DNA from: Chitinophagaceae bacterium
GTDB taxonomy: Bacteria > Bacteroidota > Bacteroidia > Chitinophagales > Chitinophagaceae
Direction of reading: 5' to 3'
DNA: 6,421 bases
NCBI GenBank assembly: GCA_947459455.1
Contig: CANHEC010000147.1
Span: forward strand, 1-6,421
Notes under the pieces: model-generated
Databases searched by the model: none
Told to the model about the DNA's origin: nothing
What the model saw: only the letters and a program-made list of their open reading frames with translations
Shown here: positions 1 through 5,214 of the stretch, piece after piece
How the letters are laid out: the number at the start of each line of letters is the position of its first letter
How positions within the stretch are numbered: the stretch's first letter is position 1
Translations under genes and position numbers: made by a program

Positions 1-181
1 CAACCGGTTGCTGCTGGCCATTCTGGCTGCCAGCGCCTCATACATAGCGGTGCCGGCGGCTATGCGGCTGGCAGCTCCTAAAGCCGATCCGGGCCTTTAT
101 ATTCCAATGGCGTTGGGCGTTACGTTTCCGCTCAATATTACCATTGGCCTGCCGCTGTATTGGGCTATTGTGAGCAACTGA
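1..181 (+). CDS. sbtA: SbtA-type sodium-dependent bicarbonate transporter, C-terminal end (5' truncated by window)
   Basis: The reading frame is open from the first bases (codons from position 2) to TGA at 179-181, giving about 59 C-terminal residues. Two stretches match my memory of the end of cyanobacterial SbtA closely: ASASYIAVPAAMRLA, then a Pro-rich turn, then LGVTFPLNITIGLPLYWAI. In that family this is the last pair of membrane helices, followed by only a few residues, as here (the protein ends VSN). SbtA is an inner-membrane Na+/HCO3- symporter. The N-terminal part lies outside the window, so neither its length nor a partner SbtB (PII-like) gene can be checked. Its stop lies 1 bp from the stop of the convergent carbonic anhydrase gene, which supports a shared role in inorganic carbon handling. 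The family call is from recall, without an alignment. Confidence 0.88.
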   Translation, partial: NRLLLAILAASASYIAVPAAMRLAAPKADPGLYIPMALGVTFPLNITIGLPLYWAIVSN

Positions 182-182
182 T

Positions 183-815
183 CTACAGGTCGTCGTACTC
201 GTAAATGTGATCCAGGCGAGTACCTGGCTCTATCCGCGAAATGGTTTTCAGGATGCCATTGTTGAGGCCATACACCCAGCCGTGCAGCGTGGGTCGCTGG
301 TGGTGCTTCCATGCCGACTGAATGATGGATGTTTTAGCCAGGTTCATGACCTGCTCTTCCACATTTAGCTCTACCATGCGGTCTATCCGCTTGTCTTCTT
401 CCGGTATATTTTCCAGTTCATCCTGGTGCAGGCGGTACACATCTTTTATGTTTCGCAGCCATTTGTTCAGTATGCCCATATTATGATGGCTCAGAGCGGC
501 TTTGATGCCTCCGCAGCCGTAGTGGCCGCACACAATTACATGTTTTACTTCCAGGTGCAGCACAGCATACTCCAGCACACTCAGCAGGTTCAGGTCGGTG
601 TGCACCACCATGTTGGCAATATTGCGTTGCACAAAAATTTCGCCTGGCTGCGTGCCCGTAATCTGGTCGGCTGGTACCCGGCTATCGCTACAGCCAATCC
701 ACAAAAAATCGGGTTTTTGTATGTTGGTCAGCCTTTTGAAAAAATCGGGATCGCTTTCCGTCATTTCCTGCGCCCAGGCTTTGTTTTCCAGCAGTAACTT
801 TTCGTAGGCTTTCAT
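183..815 (-). CDS. can: beta-class carbonic anhydrase (Can-like, type II)
   Basis: This 210-residue cytoplasmic zinc enzyme interconverts CO2 and bicarbonate. The zinc ligands are visible as C42 in the CSDSR motif (with the D44/R46 dyad), H98 and C101 (GHYGCGG). They sit at the same residue numbers as I recall for E. coli Can. Residues W39, R64 and Y182 are also present; they match the triad that forms the non-catalytic bicarbonate site in type II beta-carbonic anhydrases (H. influenzae and E. coli enzymes), so allosteric inhibition by bicarbonate at low pH is a reasonable inference. The length is typical of the family and there is no signal peptide. The start (ATG, complement of 813-815) gives the usual N-terminus and has no Shine-Dalgarno sequence, as is normal in Bacteroidota. 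The gene lies 45 bp downstream of the SulP gene on the same strand, so the two are probably co-transcribed. Confidence 0.96.
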   Translation of the reverse strand: MKAYEKLLLENKAWAQEMTESDPDFFKRLTNIQKPDFLWIGCSDSRVPADQITGTQPGEIFVQRNIANMVVHTDLNLLSVLEYAVLHLEVKHVIVCGHYGCGGIKAALSHHNMGILNKWLRNIKDVYRLHQDELENIPEEDKRIDRMVELNVEEQVMNLAKTSIIQSAWKHHQRPTLHGWVYGLNNGILKTISRIEPGTRLDHIYEYDDL

Positions 816-860
816 GGCTGCTTCAGGTTTGGTTTGGTAAAAGAAAGGCGAGGGCTGATG

Positions 861-2426
861 CTATTGCATCACTCGTTTGTTGTTGTCTTCAAAAAAACTG
901 CGGGCATCATTCGATTGATATTTCAGGTACACGCGGATGCCACGGGTTTCAGCATTTACAATGAAGTCGTTTACGAGGTCAATAATGTCGCGGTCGATGA
1001 ATTCGCTTTTGGTGGCATCTATCAGCACCGCTGAATTGTCGGGGATTTTCTCAATCACTTTTTTCAGCAGCCCCTTGTTCAAAAAAGATACCTCTTTGCG
1101 AAAGCGGATCAAATAGCGTTCATCGTCTTTGATAAAGAAAATGGCCGACTTGAAATTGCTTTGCAACACAAAATACAATCCTGCCAGAATGCCTACCACT
1201 ATGCCAATCAGCAGATCGGTAAACAAAATAGCGGTCACTGTAATCACAAATGGCAGAAACTGCGTCATGCCTTTGTGATAGTACTCTTTGAAAATGCTGA
1301 CTTTGGCCAGCTTATAGCCGGTAAAAATAAGAATGGCTGCCAGTGAGGCTTTCGGAATAAGATTGAGCAAGCCGGGAATAAACAGCACAGCAGATAGCAA
1401 CAGCACGCCGTGCAAAATGGCCGACAGTTTTGTTTTGGCGCCAGCTGTTACGTTGGCCGAACTGCGTACAATGACCGATGTGACTGGCAACCCTCCCAGC
1501 AGGCCAGACACAATATTGCCCACGCCCTGTGCCTTCAGTTCGCGGTTGGTAGGGCTGATGCGTTTGTCCGGATCGATTTTGTCTACCGCCTCTATGCTCA
1601 GCAAGGTTTCGAGGCTGGCTACAATGGCCAGGGTGATGGCAGTAGTCCACACAGCGGGCTGCAGCCACTGGCCAAATGCTGGCTGCGCCAACGATTGAAA
1701 GAAGTCGGGCGGTGCGGCGAATACATCAAGCACCACCAAATGATCGCCCTGCAGCTGCCATTGCGGAAAGCTGCGCCCAAACCAATGGTTGATGCCGATG
1801 CCACTGAGTACTACTAATAGTGGTCCGGGTATCCATTGGAAAATGCGCTTCGACTTAAGCAGTGGCTGTTCAAACAATAGCAGAATAACTGAGCCGGCCA
1901 GCCCGATGAGGATGGCGCCCAACGAAGGATGCAGCACGGCATCAATCAGTTCGGTGAAAGTGTTTTTCTTATCGGGTTGTAAGAAAGACTCCTGGCCTTC
2001 CGGGTCGGCATCATAGCCTAAAAAGTGCGGAATTTGTTTCAGAATCAAAATGAGGCCAATGGCAGCCAACATGCCTTTGATGACCGAGTTTGGAATGTAG
2101 TCGCCGATGATACCCGCTTTGAGGTAGCCTAAGCCCAGCTGCAAAACACCTGCCAGCACTACGCTCAGCAAAAAAACATCGTATGACTGCAGTTTGGCTA
2201 TACCACCAGCTACAATGGCCGTGAGGCCGGCTGCCGGACCGCTTACGCTGAGCTGGCTGCCGCTGAGTAAACCCACTACTATGCCGCCCACTACACCCGC
2301 CACAATACCAGTAACTGGTGCGGCGTCTGATGCTACAGCCACGCCCAGGCAAAGTGGCAAGGCTACCAGAAAAACCACGATGGAAGCGGGCAAATCGGCA
2401 CCGGCGTTACTAAAAAATCGCTGCAT
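861..2426 (-). CDS. SulP (SLC26) family inorganic anion transporter with STAS domain, probable bicarbonate transporter
   Basis: The 521-residue product has a hydrophobic core (about residues 10-425) with the SulP fold's hallmarks: an N-terminal DLPASIVVFLVALPLCLG helix, the SVSGPAAGL segment in TM3 (61-68), and the TM8-TM10 block (271-340) with TNRELKAQGVGNIVSGLLGG, SSANV and AGAKTKLSAILHG. Residues 435-510 form a STAS domain, with the strand-loop VLIDATKSEFID at 467-478. The family moves sulfate, bicarbonate, dicarboxylates or chloride. Bicarbonate is inferred here because a carbonic anhydrase gene follows 45 bp downstream and an SbtA gene lies beyond; SulP-carbonic anhydrase fusions are known in other bacteria (e.g. 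mycobacterial Rv3273). Against my recollection of cyanobacterial BicA, the Na+-site Asp and Thr in TM8 appear as E273 and S277, and the Gly-Ala-Thr of TM10 is not conserved, so the coupling ion may differ. Sulfate transport is not excluded. The start is the ATG at complement 2424-2426. Confidence 0.93.
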   Translation of the reverse strand: MQRFFSNAGADLPASIVVFLVALPLCLGVAVASDAAPVTGIVAGVVGGIVVGLLSGSQLSVSGPAAGLTAIVAGGIAKLQSYDVFLLSVVLAGVLQLGLGYLKAGIIGDYIPNSVIKGMLAAIGLILILKQIPHFLGYDADPEGQESFLQPDKKNTFTELIDAVLHPSLGAILIGLAGSVILLLFEQPLLKSKRIFQWIPGPLLVVLSGIGINHWFGRSFPQWQLQGDHLVVLDVFAAPPDFFQSLAQPAFGQWLQPAVWTTAITLAIVASLETLLSIEAVDKIDPDKRISPTNRELKAQGVGNIVSGLLGGLPVTSVIVRSSANVTAGAKTKLSAILHGVLLLSAVLFIPGLLNLIPKASLAAILIFTGYKLAKVSIFKEYYHKGMTQFLPFVITVTAILFTDLLIGIVVGILAGLYFVLQSNFKSAIFFIKDDERYLIRFRKEVSFLNKGLLKKVIEKIPDNSAVLIDATKSEFIDRDIIDLVNDFIVNAETRGIRVYLKYQSNDARSFFEDNNKRVMQ

Positions 2427-2484
2427 GACGTATGGTAATAGTGTAATGTGATGATTTAATCTGACCGTACCCTGCTGTGGCTAT

Positions 2485-2499
2485 GCCTGCCAGGCAGGC
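2485..2499. repeat. short GC-rich inverted repeat, GCCTGCC-A-GGCAGGC
   Basis: There are perfect 7-bp arms (2485-2491 and 2493-2499) around a single base. It sits in the presumed sulP leader, about 60-75 nt before the start codon. There is no T-tract on either side, so it is not an intrinsic terminator. GCCTGCC/GGCAGGC palindromes resemble short repeats I recall as common between Bacteroidota genes, but repetition elsewhere cannot be seen in this window. Confidence 0.45.
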
Positions 2500-2798
2500 T
2501 GGCTGGGAACATCGGCCCGACAGCATAATGGCAATGTGCTTGGGCTGTGGCCTGCATATAGCCTGCTGCCTTTGGGTGGATGGTAGTAAGGTGTGAGATG
2601 GCCGTCACCGTTTTCAATGCTTGGCTGCAGGTTGGCTCTTCCCGCTTCTTCCTCAAAATCCTGCATGGCCCACAAGCACACAGGGTGGGTACCATTTCCA
2701 CCTTCAGCTCTATTGGAAAAGCAGCACAGCAACGCCGGTAGCAGGCAAACTTGTACGACCGGGAGCCAGCGGGCTATGGGGCAATGCATGATGTATGA

Positions 2799-2808
2799 CT
2801 GGTACCAG
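2799..2808. repeat. perfect 10-bp palindrome CTGGTACCAG, possible operator
   Basis: The perfect dyad lies immediately downstream of the leftward -7 box at 2809-2816 and covers the expected transcription start. That position would suit a repressor site. No binding protein is identified, and a 10-bp palindrome can arise by chance. Confidence 0.35.
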
Positions 2809-2838
2809 CAAATATAACCTCGGGTTATGGTAAATGAA
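2809..2838 (-). promoter_or_regulatory. candidate leftward Bacteroidota promoter (-7 TATATTTG)
   Basis: On the minus strand TATATTTG (complement of 2809-2816) matches the Bacteroidota primary-sigma -7 consensus TAnnTTTG exactly. A TTC (complement of 2836-2838) stands 19 nt upstream in the place of the -33 TTG, with one mismatch. The predicted start is near 2800-2803, so the sulP-can transcript would carry a leader of about 375 nt; the alternative is that it serves the doubtful 102-codon frame ending at 2481. I found no consensus -7 box closer to sulP. The terminator at 2856-2882 directly upstream would insulate it from read-through. Confidence 0.5.
2814..2828. repeat. inverted repeat ATAACC-TCG-GGTTAT over the promoter spacer
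   Basis: Perfect 6-bp arms (2814-2819 and 2823-2828) are separated by 3 bp. They overlap the upstream edge of the leftward -7 box, so a protein bound here would contact the promoter spacer. Together with the palindrome at 2799-2808 it frames the -7 element. An operator role is inference. Confidence 0.4.
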
Positions 2839-2855
2839 GAGTCCGGAGATGCAAT

Positions 2856-2882
2856 AAAAAAAGCCGGACTAGAAAGTCCGGC
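2856..2882 (-). terminator. leftward Rho-independent terminator
   Basis: The arms GCCGGACT (2863-2870) and AGTCCGGC (2875-2882) pair perfectly over 8 bp around a 4-base loop. Seven A residues at 2856-2862 become a run of seven U in a leftward transcript, directly after the stem. The rightward strand has no U-tract after the stem, so it acts on leftward transcription only. No recognisable leftward gene lies upstream of it within the window, the next gene there (from 3260) being rightward. It may end a small RNA or stop antisense transcription entering the sulP promoter. Confidence 0.85.
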
Positions 2883-3131
2883 CGTGAGCGTGATGAGAAA
2901 ACAGCCTTGAATGGACAGGCTTTAGGTTTGGCCTTTTGTCCAATCGAAGAAATATGTGCAGGCCTTTGGGGTGGGTTGTTATTGAGGGCTGCGCCCAAAC
3001 CAAAAGACCATTTTGGAAGGAGCAACCAGGCAGGGGCCTTACGGGGCCGGCTCCTGGACTAAGCTTTTGCAATCCTGGCAGCACAAAACCGTGGTAATGA
3101 GTGCCGGATGCCAATAGGGGGGTGTGTGTTG
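2856..3131 (-). ncRNA. candidate leftward small RNA of unknown class
   Basis: The main support is the strong terminator at 2856-2882 that has no protein gene to terminate. Upstream of it are several possible stems: 2912-2942 (TGGACA/TGTCCA continuing as GGC/GCC past a 3-base bulge), 2987-2997 (GGGC/GCCC), 2999-3017 (CCAAAA/TTTTGG), 3018-3055 (AGGAGC/GCTCCT enclosing GGCC/GGCC) and 3076-3113 (TGGCA/TGCCA plus GCAC/GTGC). A weak leftward promoter (CATCTTTG at complement 3138-3145, TTG at complement 3166-3168, spacer 20) would start a transcript near 3131, giving about 275 nt. I do not recognise 6S RNA, tmRNA, RNase P RNA or SRP RNA. Hairpins of this size can also arise by chance, so the RNA and its 5' end are speculative. 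Confidence 0.3.
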
Positions 3132-3172
3132 GTGGTTCAAAGATGCTGGCGCCCTAGTGAGGGTGCAAGCGG

Positions 3173-3218
3173 AGAAATACGCCAATTGTTGCGTAGAAAT
3201 ACGCACCAGCCGATTGGC
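3173..3218. promoter_or_regulatory. nested inverted repeat with a 22-bp-spaced direct repeat upstream of the 152-residue protein gene
   Basis: The decamer AGAAATACGC occurs at 3173-3182 and 3195-3204, exactly 22 bp (two helical turns) apart. The second copy is part of a hairpin GCGTA-GAAA-TACGC (3191-3204), which is itself enclosed by GCCAAT (3181-3186) and ATTGGC (3213-3218). The element lies 42-87 bp before the ATG at 3260. It could be a dimer-binding operator, for example for the LuxR-type regulator of this cassette, or an RNA structure. A TATATTAG at 3230-3237 resembles a -7 box but lacks a -33 TTG at proper spacing. Confidence 0.35.
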
Positions 3219-3259
3219 AGAACTGTTTTTATATTAGGGGCCTTATAAACCAATCAATT

Positions 3260-3718
3260 ATGCCGAAGAAACCCACCAAAGCTGAAGCCGTTAGGCTGCT
3301 GCAAGCCAAATCGCACCGGATAGACCTTGCCAAGGCGAGGAAAATGGCCAAGAAGTACCAAAAGTTTGCGAAGGCGCTGGCCGCTTCGGTGGCTGCAGGC
3401 GCTCCCGCCCCGGCCGATACGCCCCCCCTGCCCAATGCATATCAGTTCAACAAGAAGGGGGTTTTGAAGCTGCTGAAAGAAACTGGCGCTGTAGGCTTGC
3501 GTATATACCCGGGCCTTGATGACGAAGGACAAATGACCTTGCTGCTGGTTGCTTTTGACGAACAAGGGGAAAACATTACCTATCCGCCCGTTTCACCTGC
3601 TGTGGCCCCTAAGGCCGCCAAAGGTTCCAAAGCGCTGAAAGCTGATGAAGATCCGGATGAAGGCGTGCTGGACGATACACAACGCTGCCCGCCATACCCG
3701 GCGCCGCCCACTCCCTAA
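3260..3718 (+). CDS. uncharacterised 152-residue Lys/Ala/Pro-rich protein
   Basis: I cannot assign a function. Residues 1-40 are basic and probably helical (PTKAEAVRLLQAK, then KARKMAKKYQKFAKAL). An Ala/Pro linker follows (41-59), then a compact core at about 60-106 with FNKKGVLKLLKETGAVGLRI, a YPGLDDEG turn and a hydrophobic strand TLLLVAFDEQGENI. The tail (107-152) is Ala/Lys/Pro-rich and ends in DDTQRCPPYPAPP, with the protein's only cysteine at 143. There is no signal peptide or membrane segment, so it is probably cytoplasmic. I have a memory of Bacteroidota proteins with a similar GVGLRIYxGLDxxG core and a CPP-type tail near sensor kinases, but cannot verify it. The gene lies 78 bp before the 7TM-kinase-regulator genes on the same strand, suggesting a linked role. 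The start has an A/T-rich, SD-less upstream region. Codon use and composition look normal. Confidence 0.8.
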   Translation: MPKKPTKAEAVRLLQAKSHRIDLAKARKMAKKYQKFAKALAASVAAGAPAPADTPPLPNAYQFNKKGVLKLLKETGAVGLRIYPGLDDEGQMTLLLVAFDEQGENITYPPVSPAVAPKAAKGSKALKADEDPDEGVLDDTQRCPPYPAPPTP

Positions 3719-3748
3719 GCCGTTATTCCGCATTATTATCAAAACCAC

Positions 3749-3776
3749 CGACTGCTGATTGCCAAACAAGTAGTCG
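3749..3776 (+). promoter_or_regulatory. hairpin in the gap before the 7TM gene
   Basis: CGACTGCT (3749-3756) can pair with AGTAGTCG (3769-3776) over 8 bp with one G-U wobble and a 12-base loop, 20 bp before the ATG at 3797. No U-tract follows, so it is not an intrinsic terminator. It may be an mRNA processing or translation-control element in an operon linking the two genes, or chance. Confidence 0.25.
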
Positions 3777-3796
3777 CTGTACTTCGAAGGCCCATC

Positions 3797-4462
3797 ATGG
3801 AAAAAAGTTTGCAGTATCTGATCAACTACCTCTTTGGTGCGTCGGTGGTTTTGCCTATGCTGGGCGGACTGGTAAAGTGGAACAAAATGGAGCCGGCTTA
3901 CAAGCCCGTCATTATTGCATTTGCCGGGCTTTTTTTAAATGAAACACTTCGCTATATCCTCATCAACCTGGGCGTGGGTATGCGGTCTATAGCCAGCTAT
4001 AATTATTTCGTACTGGTGCTCATGTGGCTGTATACCTGGCAGTTTGCCCGCTGGAAAGTACTGGGTAAAAATGCTCACCTGATAGTGGGTGGGGCCCTCA
4101 CAGTTCTTTGGGTGGCAGATTATTTTTTGATCGACGGATGGGAAATCGATCATAGCAGATTCTGGTTTCGGATCGGGTTTGCACTCACGCTGGTTGTTTT
4201 GTCTATTCAGTGCATTAATTCGCTGATCATACAGCACAAGCAAAGCTTGTTGTTCAATGCTCGGTTTTTGTTTTGTCTCGGATTCCTGATGTACTACACT
4301 TATCGCATTTTCAACGATGCATTCACCCTGAGAGGGTTTTCAAATGATTTTTTGAAACAGATTAATGACCTTAACCGCTATCTTGTCGTGCTCCAATACC
4401 TTGTTTTCCTAATTGCTGTGCTATGCATTCCGAGGAAAAAGAACTTCTTACGGCTATCCTGA
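3797..4462 (+). CDS. 7TM integral membrane protein, probable sensory partner of the adjacent kinase
   Basis: The 221-residue protein consists almost wholly of membrane helices, estimated at residues 5-27, 36-58, 66-83, 94-111, 122-144, 153-172 and 192-211. It has short loops and a basic C-terminal end (IPRKKNFLRLS). There is no kinase, periplasmic or enzymatic domain and no motif I recognise. Aromatic and charged residues within or beside helices (E49, R52, W77, W81, R121, R125, R170, D174) could line a ligand pocket. Its 3' end overlaps the histidine kinase gene by 40 nt, implying tight translational coupling. The kinase has one membrane segment and no sensor domain, so the two probably form a split receptor; this is inference. 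The kinase frame is -1 relative to this gene, and a fusion by frameshifting at AAAAAG (4436-4441) is possible. Confidence 0.85.
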   Translation: MEKSLQYLINYLFGASVVLPMLGGLVKWNKMEPAYKPVIIAFAGLFLNETLRYILINLGVGMRSIASYNYFVLVLMWLYTWQFARWKVLGKNAHLIVGGALTVLWVADYFLIDGWEIDHSRFWFRIGFALTLVVLSIQCINSLIIQHKQSLLFNARFLFCLGFLMYYTYRIFNDAFTLRGFSNDFLKQINDLNRYLVVLQYLVFLIAVLCIPRKKNFLRLS

Positions 4463-5214
4463 CAGTTTCTATCGTCATCGGTATCATACTGCTGTACTTC
4501 ATTGTGTCCATTATTCGGCAGCAAAAGAAGTTTCGTCAACTGTCCCTCGAGAAGATTCGGGCCGAAATAAGCACACTTGAAAAGGAAAGAAAGCGCATTG
4601 CCAGCGACCTGCACGATGAAGTAGGCCCATTGCTGTCTGCTGTTAAAATTCAAATCAACCACCTGGAGCCGCAAGATCCTGAAGAGAAGGCGATGATCGA
4701 CAAAAGCAATCGGTACATTGATGATATCATCAGCCGTATGCGTGAAATATCGAACAACTTGCTGCCCAATACACTTGTGCGCAAGGGTTTGCGGGCTGCC
4801 ATTGCTGAGTTTATTGGAAAAATGCCAGCACAGAGCCAGCCAGCCATCGAATTCAGGTGCAGTATTGAAAGGCGACTGGACGAAGTGCAGGAGGTAAACA
4901 TTTACCGTCTTGTGCAGGAAATAGTGCACAACAGTGTAAAGCACTCGCAGGCCCAACGGCTTGTAATAGATCTGCAATTGCAAGAAGAGCGGATACGCCT
5001 GGCCACTGCAGATGATGGGGTCGGATTTGACTACGGCGAAATAGCGAAGAGAGGAGGGGGGCTGGGCCTGTTGAATCTGCAAAGCCGGACAGAAGTCATG
5101 GGAGGCAGTTTTTCGTTCGAATCGGGCAGGGGAAAGGGAACGAAATACCTGTTCGAAATACCTTTGGCGGCGCACAATACACAGAACCATGATAAAAGTG
5201 CTGATAGCAGATGA
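4423..5214 (+). CDS. sensor histidine kinase, HisKA_3 / HPK7 (NarX-DegS-like) family
   Basis: The 263-residue kinase has one N-terminal membrane segment (about 9-31), a short coiled-coil-like linker (33-58), a HisKA_3 dimerisation domain and a C-terminal HATPase domain. The H-box ERKRIASDLHDEVGP puts the phospho-accepting histidine at H64. The region 103-126 (SRMREISNNLLPNTLVRKGL) matches the X-region of HPK7 kinases. The ATPase part has the N-box (EIVHNSVKHS, N170), the G1 box DDGVGFD (197-203) and the G2 region GGGLGLLNLQSR (211-222). All catalytic boxes appear intact. There is no PAS, GAF, TPR or periplasmic domain, so signal input must come from a partner, most likely the 7TM protein whose gene overlaps by 40 nt. 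It overlaps the response regulator by 26 nt and should phosphorylate it. The ATG at 4423 is the only start that keeps the membrane segment. Confidence 0.95.
   Translation: MHSEEKELLTAILTVSIVIGIILLYFIVSIIRQQKKFRQLSLEKIRAEISTLEKERKRIASDLHDEVGPLLSAVKIQINHLEPQDPEEKAMIDKSNRYIDDIISRMREISNNLLPNTLVRKGLRAAIAEFIGKMPAQSQPAIEFRCSIERRLDEVQEVNIYRLVQEIVHNSVKHSQAQRLVIDLQLQEERIRLATADDGVGFDYGEIAKRGGGLGLLNLQSRTEVMGGSFSFESGRGKGTKYLFEIPLAAHNTQNHDKSADSR
4436..4441 (+). other. possible -1 frameshift site (AAA AAG) joining the 7TM gene to the kinase
   Basis: In the 7TM frame the codons AGG AAA AAG occur at 4433-4441, in the middle of the 40-nt overlap. A -1 slip on AAG re-pairs with AAA and continues in the kinase frame at GAA CTT, giving a 472-residue protein with eight membrane helices plus the kinase domains. 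The heptamer is G AAA AAG rather than the ideal A AAA AAG, and I see no clear downstream stimulatory hairpin. Ordinary coupled translation from ATG 4423 is equally possible. Confidence 0.25.

Larger units (their letters stand above)
2427..3259. other. 833-bp intergenic region with no convincing gene
   Basis: This lies between the divergent sulP and 152-residue protein genes. Short open frames exist on both strands, including 102 codons at 2481-2789 and 81 codons at 2869-3114, both leftward. None shows a recognisable domain, and the second ends inside a terminator hairpin. The first begins with a signal-peptide-like stretch (MHCPIARWLPVVQVCLLPALLCC as a hydrophobic core) about 13 nt after a predicted transcription start, so it is not fully excluded, but its remainder is of low complexity and ends in the GCCTGCC inverted repeat. 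What can be supported here is a leftward promoter candidate, palindromes, a leftward intrinsic terminator and several hairpins, listed separately. Confidence 0.7.

Noticed and set aside
426..797. Rightward open frame of 123 codons opposite the carbonic anhydrase gene
   Set aside because: It is a shadow of the carbonic anhydrase reading frame; the His/Gln-rich product is typical of antisense translation.
2481..2789. Leftward 102-codon open frame with a signal-peptide-like start, close behind the promoter candidate
   Set aside because: No recognisable domain, low-complexity remainder, and its end runs into the GCCTGCC inverted repeat. Kept only as a possibility in the leader, not annotated as a gene.
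2870..3060. Resemblance to RNase P RNA (GAAAGTCCGG) and SRP RNA (GGAAGGAGCAACC) on the plus strand
   Set aside because: The first match is one arm of the leftward terminator. The second lacks the paired flanking helix and the expected GGAA loop closing pairs. No other conserved segments of either RNA are present.
2869..3114. Leftward 81-codon open frame
   Set aside because: Its stop codon lies inside the loop region of the terminator hairpin and the product resembles no protein family. Stop-free length by chance is more likely.
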